Origin: Janthinobacterium sp051380735
GTDB taxonomy: Bacteria; Pseudomonadota; Gammaproteobacteria; Burkholderiales; Burkholderiaceae_D
DNA: 64,000 nucleotides
Assembly: GCF_051380735.1 (NCBI RefSeq)
Contig: NZ_JBNYXQ010000009.1
Coordinates: forward strand, 124,001 to 188,000
Direction of reading: 5' to 3'
This document shows, piece by piece, positions 27,223 through 35,837 of this stretch (the first letter of the stretch is position 1; each line of letters starts with the position of its first letter). The notes beneath the pieces are model-generated. The model saw only the letters and a program-made list of their open reading frames with translations. It ran no database searches and was not told where the DNA came from. Made by a program: the position numbers and the translations under genes.

Positions 27223-28923
27223 TTAAAACTCCTCCCAATCACTATCGCCGGCACGCATGGGCGTGCCATTGGCAACCGCCTTGCGCTGCGGGCGTGGCAG
27301 TGACGTGCGTACAGGGGCTGGCGTTGCCTTGGCTGGCGCTGCGCGGCGCACCACGGCCAGCTTCGGCGCCGCCGCTGCCTGGCCGGTCTTGAAGAAACCC
27401 ACCACATGGGCCAGTTCGCCGGCCTGCTCCTGCATGCTTTGCGAGGCGGCTGCCGCTTCTTCGACCAGCGCCGCATTCTGCTGCGTCACCTGGTCCATCT
27501 GCGCGATCGCCAGGTTGATCTGCTCGATGCCCAGGGTCTGCTCATGCGTGGCCGAGGTGATCTCGCCCATGATGTCGGTCACGCGCACGATACTGTCCAC
27601 GATGTCGCCCATGGTCTGGCCGGCTTCATTGACGAGGCGCGAGCCGGTGTCCACATTGGCTACCGAGGCGGCGATCAGTTCCTTGATTTCCTTCGCCGCG
27701 CCCGCGCTGCGCTGGGCCAGGTTGCGCACTTCGCTGGCGACCACGGCAAAGCCGCGGCCCTGTTCGCCGGCGCGTGCTGCTTCCACCGCCGCATTCAAGG
27801 CCAGGATATTCGTCTGGAAAGCGATGCCGTCGATGACGCCGATGATGTCGACGATCTTTTTGGACGACGCATTGATGGTGCCCATGGTGTCGACCACCTT
27901 CGAGACGATATTGCCGCCGCGCACCGCTACTTCCGACGCGCTTTTCGCCAGCTGGTTGGCCTGGCGCGCATTGTCGGCATTCTGTTTCACGGTCGAGGTC
28001 AGCTCTTCCATTGCGGAGGCGGTTTCTTCCAACGAACTGGCTTGCTGTTCCGTACGCGACGACAGGTCCAGGTTGCCGGCAGCAATTTCGCCCGACGCCG
28101 TGGCAATCGCATCCGTACCGTGGCGTACTTGCCCCACCACGCCGAGCAGGCCGTCGTTCATGGCTTTCAGCGCACCGAGCAAGCGGCCCGTTTCATCGCT
28201 GGAACTGACGATGATCTGCGACGACAGATCGCCCGAGGCCACGGTTTCGGCCACGCCCACGGCAGCATTGATCGGCCTGGTAATCGAGCGCGTGATGATC
28301 CATGCCACGAAAACGCCCAGCAGCAGCGCCACGCAGCCCAGGCCCAGCATATACGCGCGCGCTGTGTTGCTCAGCGCTTCGGCGTCAGCGGCTGCCTGCG
28401 CGGCTTGTTGCGCTTCGTACGCCAGCAAGCCGTCGAGCGTGACCAGCACATTGTTCAGGCTGGGCGCCGCCTGCTGGGTCAGAAAGGCGACCGCTTCTTC
28501 GGTCTGGCCGGCCTTGCGCAGTTCGACCACCTTGTTGTTCAGCGGCGCACCGGCTTTCAGGGCCGCGTCCAGTTGCCCCATCAATGCTGCTTCCTGGTCG
28601 GTCGACACCATCTTTTGCAGCACTTCCTTGGCCGCGCCGTACTTCTTGCGCGCTGCGCCTATCTTGTCCAGTTGTTCCTGCATCAGCGCGTCCGTCGGCG
28701 CCACCACCATGCTGGTGATCGCCAGCGTAATGTTGCGCACGTTGTCGCTCATGGTGTTGGCGGCCGCCATCTTGACGTTCTTGTCGGCGACGATATCGTG
28801 GGTGCGCGTACTCAGTTGCGTCATGGAATACAGGCCAACCAGCAGTACCGCCACCAGCAGGCCGAGAACGACAGCAAAACCGATGGCGAGGCGGGTGCCG
28901 ATGCGAAATTGTGTGAGGAACAT
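27223..28923 (-). CDS. Methyl-accepting chemotaxis protein, four-helix-bundle sensor
   Basis: 566 residues. N-terminal helix (about 10-30), a helical periplasmic domain (30-190) of the 4HB_MCP type rich in Ala/Gln/Lys, a second helix (about 192-212), HAMP from ITRSITRPINAAVGV, then the signalling hairpin with GIAFQTNILALNAAVEAARAGEQ at its tip. The C-terminus SDWEEF is a CheR/CheB-tethering pentapeptide of the NWETF type. ATG 28923 begins MFLTQFRIGTRL; the frame is open 12 codons further. Single gene with its own terminator. Ligand unknown. Confidence 0.94.
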   Translation of the reverse strand: MFLTQFRIGTRLAIGFAVVLGLLVAVLLVGLYSMTQLSTRTHDIVADKNVKMAAANTMSDNVRNITLAITSMVVAPTDALMQEQLDKIGAARKKYGAAKEVLQKMVSTDQEAALMGQLDAALKAGAPLNNKVVELRKAGQTEEAVAFLTQQAAPSLNNVLVTLDGLLAYEAQQAAQAAADAEALSNTARAYMLGLGCVALLLGVFVAWIITRSITRPINAAVGVAETVASGDLSSQIIVSSSDETGRLLGALKAMNDGLLGVVGQVRHGTDAIATASGEIAAGNLDLSSRTEQQASSLEETASAMEELTSTVKQNADNARQANQLAKSASEVAVRGGNIVSKVVDTMGTINASSKKIVDIIGVIDGIAFQTNILALNAAVEAARAGEQGRGFAVVASEVRNLAQRSAGAAKEIKELIAASVANVDTGSRLVNEAGQTMGDIVDSIVRVTDIMGEITSATHEQTLGIEQINLAIAQMDQVTQQNAALVEEAAAASQSMQEQAGELAHVVGFFKTGQAAAAPKLAVVRRAAPAKATPAPVRTSLPRPQRKAVANGTPMRAGDSDWEEF

Positions 28924-29110
28924 GATAGCTTTCGTGTGATCCGGGAAATGACAGCTCAAACCGCTACGTATTAATACTTAGCGCAGCACGGCAGCCATTG
29001 TTCCTCAAAATTCCACACGGCAATACAAAAAACTGTATCAGATTGCAAAAAAAGCAGCTTGCGAAAGAAGTTGTCGTGTGGAAACAACGCAAGCAGTCGT
29101 CCAGGCCACC

Positions 29111-30001
29111 TCAGGCTTTTGGAAACGGATTTGCTACCAGAAAATCAATAAAAACGCGCAATTTCGGCGACATATTGCGGCTACCTGGCCACAAGATGTG
29201 GAACGGTGCTGCGTGCCGTGTGTGTTCTGGCAGCACCGCCTGCAAGCGGCCCGCCTCACGTGCGGCGCGCGCGGCAAAGTCCGGCAGGGCGGCAATGCCC
29301 AGGCCGCTCTCGGCAAAGTGCAGCAGGGTGTCCACGCTATTGCAGCTGAGGCTGGCGGGCAGGCCGGCCGCCAGCAAGGCACTCCAGTCCGCCAGCGGCC
29401 ACGCTTCGATCTTGCCGCTACTGGGAAATTTGTACAGCAGGCAGTTGTGCCGCGCCAGTTCAAAGGGCAGCATCGGCGCGCCATGCCGGGCCAGGTAGGC
29501 GGGCGCGGCCACCAGTTGCAGATGAAACTGGCCCAGCAGCCGGCTCATCAAGCTGCTGTCGGCGCTGTCGCCGGCGCGCACCACGGCGTCATAGCCTTCC
29601 TCGACCAGATCCACACGGCGGTTGCTGAAATCGAGATCGAGCTCCACCAGCGGATAGGCGCGTGCAAACGCGGCCAGCACCGGGTTGAGCAGTTCGCCCA
29701 CCAGCGGCATGCTGACGCGCAGTCGCCCGCGCGGCGCGCTCTTGCTGCTCGACAGCTCCAGTTCGGCCGCTTCGATTTCACCGAGTATGCGCCGGCAGCG
29801 TTCCAGAAAAATCGTGCCTTCGCTGGTCAGCGCGATGCTGCGCGTACTGCGGTGAAACAGGCGCACGCCCAGCCGTTCTTCCAGCCGCGCAATACTCTTG
29901 CCGATGGCCGAGGCAGAAATGCCCAGCACGCGGCCGGCCGCCACGAAGCTGCGCGTTTCCGCTGCCTGCACAAATGCCGTCAAGCCCGCCAGGTTGTCCA
30001 T
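29111..30001 (-). CDS. LysR-family transcriptional regulator
   Basis: 296 residues. The winged helix-turn-helix is at 1-60 (LTAFVQAAETRSFVAAGRVLGISASAIGKSIARLE), followed by LysR-type linker and co-inducer domain (AAPAYLARHG, CLLYKFPSSG). It is divergent from the serine hydrolase/MFS operon across 108 bp, the classic arrangement for a LysR regulator and its target. The regulator probably controls that operon and itself. The 187 bp downstream (28924-29110) contain only the chemoreceptor's leader. Confidence 0.92.
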   Translation of the reverse strand: MDNLAGLTAFVQAAETRSFVAAGRVLGISASAIGKSIARLEERLGVRLFHRSTRSIALTSEGTIFLERCRRILGEIEAAELELSSSKSAPRGRLRVSMPLVGELLNPVLAAFARAYPLVELDLDFSNRRVDLVEEGYDAVVRAGDSADSSLMSRLLGQFHLQLVAAPAYLARHGAPMLPFELARHNCLLYKFPSSGKIEAWPLADWSALLAAGLPASLSCNSVDTLLHFAESGLGIAALPDFAARAAREAGRLQAVLPEHTRHAAPFHILWPGSRNMSPKLRVFIDFLVANPFPKA

Positions 30002-30109
30002 AAGCTCTTTCGATTGCGGACACCAACGTCCGCTCAGACAGAAACTATAGCCTGTTTTTCTTTGATGCCGGCCACCTTACGCTAGGCCTTTCCATTCGAA
30101 AGGCTGATC

Positions 30110-31288
30110 ATGAGTACTGATTTTTCCGATGTGGCCCTGGCGGCGCGCATCGATACCTTGCTGGACCTGGTACTGCGCGAGCAGCGCCTGGTGGGCGCGG
30201 TGGTGCTGGTGCGCCATCGGGGCTGCGAAATGTACCGCCGCGCGGCCGGCTATCTGGATCGTGAGGCAGGCAAGCTCATGCGCGATGACGCGCTGTTCCG
30301 CCTGGCTTCGGTCAGCAAACCGATCGTCTCGGCGGCGGCGCTGGCATTGGTGGGGCAGGGTCGCTTGCAACTGGACGACCCGGTGGCGCAGTGGCTACCG
30401 TATTTCCAGCCGCGCCAGGCCGATGGCCGGCTGGCGGCCATTACCGTGCACCAGTTGCTGACGCATACGGCCGGCCTCGATTATGGATTTTTCCAGCCGC
30501 CGGGCGGCCCGTATGCACAGGCCGGCGTATCGGACGGCATGGATGCGTCACGCGTTTCGCTGCAAGACAATCTGCGTCGCCTGGCCGGCGTGCCGCTGGC
30601 TTTTGCGCCCGGCCAGCGCTGGGCCTATTCGATCGCCACCGATGTGCTGGGCGGCGTGATCGAGCAGGCGGCCGGCCTGCCTTTGGTGCAGGCGGTGCGG
30701 CAACTGGTGACGGCTCCGCTGGGCATGCACGACACCGATTTTGTCGCCGTCGATCACGCGCGCCTGGCGGTGGCGTATGCCGACTGCGTGGCAGGCCAGC
30801 CGCAGCCGCGCCGCCTGCATGACAGCGGTGACGATCACCTGCCCTTTCTTGACGGCATGGCCGGTTTCACCCTGTCGCCGGCGCGTGCCCTGGACGCTGC
30901 CGCCTATGCCTCGGGCGGTGCCGGCATGGTCGGTTCGGCGCCTGACTTCATGCGCCTGCTGGAAACCTTGCGCCTGGGCGGCGCACCCCTGTTGCCGCCA
31001 GGCCTGGCCAGCGAGATGGGCCGTAGCCATACCGGCGAGATGGCCCTGCCTTTCTGGCCCGGACGCGGTTTTGGCTTGGGCTTTACCGTGCTGACCGACC
31101 CGCTGCTGGCCGGCACGGCTGAAAGCGCGGGTAGCTGGCGCATGGGCGGCACCTATGGCCATTCCTGGTTTGTCGATCCGCTGCGTGAATTGTCGGTAGT
31201 GGCGTTCACCAATACCGCCATCGAAGGCATGGCTGGCCCATTCGTCGAGCAACTGTGCCGCGCCGTGTATGGAGAGGATCTGGCATGA
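30110..31288 (+). CDS. Serine hydrolase of the beta-lactamase (class C)/PBP family
   Basis: 392 residues without a signal peptide. The nucleophile motif S-x-x-K is SVSK (about residues 66-69) and the second motif Y-x-N-type is YSIATDVLGG (Tyr with Ser/Ala following). A C-terminal GGTYGHSWF segment takes the place of the KTG box. Family members are esterases, amidases or DD-peptidases; substrate unknown. It overlaps the MFS transporter by 4 bp (ATGA), so the two work in one operon, likely hydrolysing and exporting or importing the same compound class. Confidence 0.88.
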   Translation: MSTDFSDVALAARIDTLLDLVLREQRLVGAVVLVRHRGCEMYRRAAGYLDREAGKLMRDDALFRLASVSKPIVSAAALALVGQGRLQLDDPVAQWLPYFQPRQADGRLAAITVHQLLTHTAGLDYGFFQPPGGPYAQAGVSDGMDASRVSLQDNLRRLAGVPLAFAPGQRWAYSIATDVLGGVIEQAAGLPLVQAVRQLVTAPLGMHDTDFVAVDHARLAVAYADCVAGQPQPRRLHDSGDDHLPFLDGMAGFTLSPARALDAAAYASGGAGMVGSAPDFMRLLETLRLGGAPLLPPGLASEMGRSHTGEMALPFWPGRGFGLGFTVLTDPLLAGTAESAGSWRMGGTYGHSWFVDPLRELSVVAFTNTAIEGMAGPFVEQLCRAVYGEDLA

Positions 31289-32472
31289 GGCGTCCGCATC
31301 CCATCGTCTTCCTCGCACTGGGCCTGTTCGGCCTGTACTGCATCGAGTTCGGCGTGGTCGGTATTTTGCCGCTGATCATGCAGCGCTTCACTGTGACGGC
31401 CAGCCATGCCGGCATGCTGGTGGGCTTGTTTGCGCTGGTGATCGCCGCCGCCGGGCCGTTTCTGGTGCTGCTGGCCACGCGCTGGCGCCGCAAGCCGGTA
31501 CTGATCGCTTGCCTGGCCGTCTTTGCGCTGGCCAGCGCGGCGTCCGCCCATGTGCCGCGCTTTGAATGGCTGCTGGCGCTGCGCATGGTGCCGGCGCTGT
31601 GCCACCCCGTGTATTTTTCACTGGCGATGGTGGCGGCCGCCGCGCTGTATCCGCCGCAGGAGTCGGCGCGTGCCGGCGCGCATGCGTTTGTCGGCACCAG
31701 CATGGGCATGGTGCTGGGCATACCCCTGACCACCTGGATCGCCGCGCAATATGGCTACGAAGCCTCGTTCCTGTCCTGCGCCGCCGTCAATGCGCTGGCT
31801 GCACTGGGCTTGTATCTGTTTCTGCCCGATACGCCACAGCAAGCGGCGGTGTCGTATGGCCGCCAGCTGGCGATCCTGCGCAGGCCCGCGCTGTGGCTCA
31901 ATATTGCGGCCGCCATGCTGGTGTTTGCCGCCATGTTTGCCGTGTATGCGTATGCCGCCGCCTATCTGGAACAGGTGGCCGGCCTGACTGCGCGCCAGAC
32001 CGGCATGCTGCTGGTGGTGTTTGGCGCCGGCGGCGTGGCCGGCAATCTGTTTGCGGGGCGCCAGCTGGGCCGCCACCTGATGCGCACCGTGTTGCTGCAG
32101 CCGCTGCTGCTGGCGCTGGCGTATGGCTTGCTGTATCGCTATGCGGGGGCGGGCGTGCCGGGCTGGGCGTTGGCGGTGCTGGCGCTGTTCTGGGGCGCCG
32201 CGCATACCAGCGGGCTGATTGTTACGCAGGTGTGGTTGAGTTCGGAAGCGCGCGAAGCGCCTGCCTTTGCCATCGGCGTGTATATCGCCGCCATCAACCT
32301 GGGCGTGACGGTGGGCGCACTGGCGGGTGGCGCCGCGATTGCCCGTTACGGCATGCACGGTGCGCTGGCCAGCGGCATATTGCTGGTGCTGCTGGCGCTG
32401 GCCGTGATGCTGCTGAAAGTGGCGCTGTTCCGCGCGCCGTTACGCCAGATGGTTGGGGATGCACACCAGTAG
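31285..32472 (+). CDS. MFS transporter (AraJ-like drug/sugar efflux group)
   Basis: 395 residues, about 12 membrane helices. The motif-A equivalent is LVLLATRWRRKPVLI between helices 2 and 3; RMVPALCHPVYFSLAM and GTSMGMVLGIPLTTWI resemble the DHA1/AraJ group. The start ATG 31285 overlaps the hydrolase stop; an earlier in-frame start at 31255 lies inside that gene. The last 33 bp overlap the end of the convergent dinB-type gene. Confidence 0.88.
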   Translation: MRRPHPIVFLALGLFGLYCIEFGVVGILPLIMQRFTVTASHAGMLVGLFALVIAAAGPFLVLLATRWRRKPVLIACLAVFALASAASAHVPRFEWLLALRMVPALCHPVYFSLAMVAAAALYPPQESARAGAHAFVGTSMGMVLGIPLTTWIAAQYGYEASFLSCAAVNALAALGLYLFLPDTPQQAAVSYGRQLAILRRPALWLNIAAAMLVFAAMFAVYAYAAAYLEQVAGLTARQTGMLLVVFGAGGVAGNLFAGRQLGRHLMRTVLLQPLLLALAYGLLYRYAGAGVPGWALAVLALFWGAAHTSGLIVTQVWLSSEAREAPAFAIGVYIAAINLGVTVGALAGGAAIARYGMHGALASGILLVLLALAVMLLKVALFRAPLRQMVGDAHQ

Positions 32473-32988
32473 ATCGGTGTCGCCTACGTCCACACCCGCC
32501 TGCGACAGCAGGGTGGTGGCCTGGCCCCGGTGATGTGTCTGGTGGTTAAAGAAATGCATCAGCAGCGCAAAGAACTGGCGCCGGTTGTCACCACGGCTGT
32601 TGCGGTAGTCGAGCAAATGGTCGAGGTCGCTTTCCGTGACGGATTCGGCCCAGTCAACGATCAACTGGTCCAGCCAGTGGCGGTGCGCCTGCATCGCCGC
32701 AAAGTCGTCAAACAGCGGCTCGGTGAGCGAGGTGGGCGGCGTGATGGCGCGGATCGGGTCCAGCAGCGGAAAACCGGACGGGTGCTTTGCATAGCGCTGC
32801 AGCCACAGGGTATCGCCCACCATGATGTGGTTCAGCGTGCCCAGCAGCGAGCCGAAGAAAGCGCCCCGGTCGCGCTGTAGTTCGTCAAGTGGCAGGCCGG
32901 CCGCCGCCGCGTAGACCCTGGCGTTCATCCATTGGTTGTACTCGGCCATCATGCGAATATGCGTACAGCGATGGGTACAGCGGCTCAT
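32440..32988 (-). CDS. DinB-family protein
   Basis: 182 residues, four-helix bundle. The metal-binding histidines of the DinB/YfiT fold appear in LNHIMVGD near residue 54 and in FNHQTHHRGQATTLLSQAG near residue 148. These are probably metal-dependent transferases, in some bacteria acting with thiol cofactors. It lies 15 bp after MarC on the same strand, suggesting one transcript. The 3' end overlaps the convergent MFS gene by 33 bp. Confidence 0.9.
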   Translation of the reverse strand: MSRCTHRCTHIRMMAEYNQWMNARVYAAAAGLPLDELQRDRGAFFGSLLGTLNHIMVGDTLWLQRYAKHPSGFPLLDPIRAITPPTSLTEPLFDDFAAMQAHRHWLDQLIVDWAESVTESDLDHLLDYRNSRGDNRRQFFALLMHFFNHQTHHRGQATTLLSQAGVDVGDTDLLVCIPNHLA

Positions 32989-33003
32989 GGGGTTTCCTCC
33001 GGT

Positions 33004-33603
33004 TTACACTGATTTCAAAAAGGCGCGTATGCCCGCCAGCAGCATCTCGATGGCCATTGCCGTCAGGATCAGGCCCATCAGGCGCTCGAAGGCCGTCATG
33101 ACCCGTGGCCCCAGCGCGCGCTGCAGCCGCTCGGCGCTCAAAAATACCACCAGCCACACCACGGCTACCGCAGTCAGGCCCGCCACATGGGCAATGACTT
33201 CATCGACTTCGTGCGACGAAAACAGCAGCACCGTGGCCAGCGCCGACGGGCCGGCCAGCGCGGGGATCGCCAGCGGCACGATAAACGGCTCGCCGGCGAT
33301 GTCCATGTCACTATTGCCATTGCCCGGCTGAGGAAACACCATGCGCATGGCGATCAGAAACAGGATCACACCGCCGCCGATGCGCAGCGCGATTTCGGAC
33401 AATTGCATGGCCTTCAGGAAGTGGCGGCCAAAAAACATAAACAGCAGCAAGATGCCGAAGGCGATCGCGCATTCACGCACCACCACCTTCCAGCGCCGCT
33501 CGACAGGCACGCTTTTCAGGGCACTGACGAACAGGGAAACGTTGCCGAACGGGTCGGTCACAAGCAACAGCAGGATAAAAGTCTGGAAGAAATTCTGGGT
33601 CAT
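33004..33603 (-). CDS. MarC-family integral membrane protein
   Basis: 199 residues, six predicted membrane helices. It starts MTQNFFQTFILLLLVTDPFGNVSLF, the typical MarC opening. PLAIPALAGPSALATV is the second conserved signature. Function in the family is unresolved despite the multiple-antibiotic-resistance name. ATG 33603 is chosen over an upstream in-frame codon. It precedes dinB by 15 bp. Confidence 0.92.
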   Translation of the reverse strand: MTQNFFQTFILLLLVTDPFGNVSLFVSALKSVPVERRWKVVVRECAIAFGILLLFMFFGRHFLKAMQLSEIALRIGGGVILFLIAMRMVFPQPGNGNSDMDIAGEPFIVPLAIPALAGPSALATVLLFSSHEVDEVIAHVAGLTAVAVVWLVVFLSAERLQRALGPRVMTAFERLMGLILTAMAIEMLLAGIRAFLKSV

Positions 33604-33690
33604 GTCAGTGTTGGTAGCGTTGCCAGCCGGTATAGACAACTTCGGCTCAAGGCTGGCGATGATAACAAGCCGCGCTGCAATCGCCCATGA

Positions 33691-34530
33691 TTATTGATGC
33701 ATAGCAGCATTTTTTTTGATGGCTGTTGGCGCCGCGCGATAAAAGTCGGTCGGCGTGGTGCCGAAATGCTTTTTGAACATCGCCGCAAAGGCGCTCTGGC
33801 TGGTATAGCCATTGTCCATCGCCACATCGATGACCTTGGCCCCATGCGCCAGCTGTTCCAGCGCGCGCAGCAGCCGTGCCTGCTGGCGCCAGTGGCCGAA
33901 GCGCATGCCCGTCTGTTTCTGGAACAGGCGGTGCAGGCTGCGCTCGGTGATCTCCAGCTGGGCGGCCCAATGCGCCACCGTCAGCTGCTCGCCCGGTTCT
34001 TGCATCAGGCGCTCGCAGATGCCGCGCAGCCGTGCGTCCAGCGGCAGTGGCAGATACAAGGGCAGCACCGGCAAGCTGTCTAGCTCATGCAGCAACAGTT
34101 GCAGCAAGTGCCAGTCGCGCCCGCCATCGGCAAAATCGGGTGCGATATCGACGGCCGCCACGATCAGCTGGCGCAGCAGCGGACTGATCTCGAGCACGCA
34201 GCTGTGGCGCGGCAGCAGCGGCGAGTTGGCGCAGTTGACGAAGACGGTGCGCATTTTCACGTTGCCGCTCATGCGGATCTGGTGCTCCACGCCAGGCCGC
34301 AGCCACACGCCGCGCGTGGGCGGCACCACCCAGCGCCCGTCCTGCGTGGCGATGGTCATCACACCGTCGATGGCGTAAATCAGCTGGGCGTGCGCGTGGC
34401 GATGCACCGAAATCACATGGCCGTGGTCATAGTCGATGGCCAGCGCCATGGCGCGCGCGGTGACGGGCAGCAGTTCCTGATAGTCGGCTTGCATGGTAGA
34501 AAAGGTCAGTTTTGCGACAGGTACAGGCAT
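33691..34530 (-). CDS. AraC-family transcriptional regulator
   Basis: 279 residues. An N-terminal cupin sensor (HRHAHAQLIYAIDGVM, VWLRPGVEHQI) is followed by two C-terminal helix-turn-helices (LTVAHWAAQLEITERSLHRLFQKQTG; VIDVAMDNGYTSQSAFAAMFKKHFGTTP). Two starts are possible, ATG 34530 or ATG 34494; neither has a strong Shine-Dalgarno. It is divergent from the EamA exporter gene and likely regulates it. Confidence 0.9.
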   Translation of the reverse strand: MPVPVAKLTFSTMQADYQELLPVTARAMALAIDYDHGHVISVHRHAHAQLIYAIDGVMTIATQDGRWVVPPTRGVWLRPGVEHQIRMSGNVKMRTVFVNCANSPLLPRHSCVLEISPLLRQLIVAAVDIAPDFADGGRDWHLLQLLLHELDSLPVLPLYLPLPLDARLRGICERLMQEPGEQLTVAHWAAQLEITERSLHRLFQKQTGMRFGHWRQQARLLRALEQLAHGAKVIDVAMDNGYTSQSAFAAMFKKHFGTTPTDFYRAAPTAIKKNAAMHQ

Positions 34531-34596
34531 ATTAACGCGAGAAAGCGCGGCGTGCCTGCGGCATCATGGTTTCCCCGCAACCACCTGGAGCCCTGC

Positions 34597-35523
34597 ATGC
34601 CTGCTCGCGACCCCATCCACCCGTCTTCTTATCTTTACCCCATGGCCGCCATGCTGTTGTGGGCCGGCAATGTGGTGGTATCGAAACTGGCGGCCGCCAG
34701 CATTGCCCCCACCGCCATCACCTTTTACCGCCTGGTGCTGGTGCTGCTGGTGATGACGCCATTCATGCTGCGCCCGCTGTGGCGCAACCGCGTCGCCATC
34801 GGCCGCCACTGGTGGCAGCTGGCGCTGTGCGGCCTGATGTCGATGGCGCTGTTCCAGAGCCTGTCCTACCGCGCCGCCGAAAGCACCACTGCCACCAATA
34901 TGGCGATTGTGACGGCGCTGGCGCCTTTGATGACGGCGATCCTCAGCGTGCTGCTGCTGGGTGAACGGTTGACGCTGGGCATGGCGGCGGGCGGCGTGCT
35001 GTCGTTCGGCGGCCTGTTGTACCTGGTGGGGCATGGCGACATGCTGGCGCTGCTGCACGAAGGCGTGCATGCGGGCGACGCGCTGATGCTGCTCGCCTGC
35101 CTGATCTTTGCTTTATATGGCGTACTGCTGCGTCGCTGGCGCCTGGCCGTGCCCGCCTGGCAATCGATCTACTGCCAGGCCCTGGCGGCGCTGCTGTGCA
35201 TGTTGCCGTTCTTCCTGCATTTGCCGGCTGGCAGCGCGCCCCTGGACGCCACCACCGTGCCGCTGATCGCCTATGCGGGCCTGGCGTCTTCCATCCTGCT
35301 GTCCTTCCTGTGGATCGAAGGCGTGAAACTGCTGGGGCCTAACCGCTGCAGCATTTTCGTCAACCTGCTGCCCGGCCTGACTGCCTTGCTGGCGATCGTC
35401 TGGCTGCACGATACCCTGCATGCTTTTCATCTGATTGGTGGTGGCGTGTCGCTGCTGGGCGTGCTGCTGGCGCAGCTGGTTCAACGGCCCTTGTTTGCGC
35501 GCGGTATCGCCGCGTCCGCATAA
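34597..35523 (+). CDS. EamA/DMT-family transporter
   Basis: 308 residues with ten membrane helices arranged as two EamA repeats. The first begins PMAAMLLWAGNVVVSKLAA, the second at LMLLACLIFALYGVLLRRW. Such proteins export metabolites or amino acids. CTGGAG stands 6 bp before ATG 34597. It is divergent from an AraC regulator, and a hairpin terminator follows the stop. Confidence 0.9.
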   Translation: MPARDPIHPSSYLYPMAAMLLWAGNVVVSKLAAASIAPTAITFYRLVLVLLVMTPFMLRPLWRNRVAIGRHWWQLALCGLMSMALFQSLSYRAAESTTATNMAIVTALAPLMTAILSVLLLGERLTLGMAAGGVLSFGGLLYLVGHGDMLALLHEGVHAGDALMLLACLIFALYGVLLRRWRLAVPAWQSIYCQALAALLCMLPFFLHLPAGSAPLDATTVPLIAYAGLASSILLSFLWIEGVKLLGPNRCSIFVNLLPGLTALLAIVWLHDTLHAFHLIGGGVSLLGVLLAQLVQRPLFARGIAASA

Positions 35524-35531
35524 ATGGAATC

Positions 35532-35563
35532 GCTGGCAACCATGTACAGGATTGCCAGCTTTT
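35532..35563 (+). terminator. Rho-independent terminator after the EamA gene
   Basis: Stem GCTGGCAA / TTGCCAGC with a 12-base loop, followed by TTTT. It lies 8 bp past the stop. The remaining 270 bp to the next start at 35838 are AT-richer and contain the chemoreceptor leader. I could not find a convincing sigma-28 promoter (TAAA-N15-GCCGATAA) there. Confidence 0.75.
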
Positions 35564-35837
35564 ACACAAAAAAGCCTCGAATAGCGGTAAAAAACCGGGT
35601 TTTTCACAAGTACATTGCTACTAATAAATATTCCCTGTAACCTTGCAAGCAAGAAATAAATAGCGCAACAACCCCTCGCTGTTGTCGCGCTTCTCTTATG
35701 ACCGGACCAAGGCTGCCCTTCCCCCGCAGCCGTAAAACGCTCCGTCAACGCATCCACTCTACAACCGTTACGCCCTGACGCAGGCTGATCCGCAAGGATG
35801 CATGCCCTCATCAGCGTATGCAATCGAAGGAAAAACC

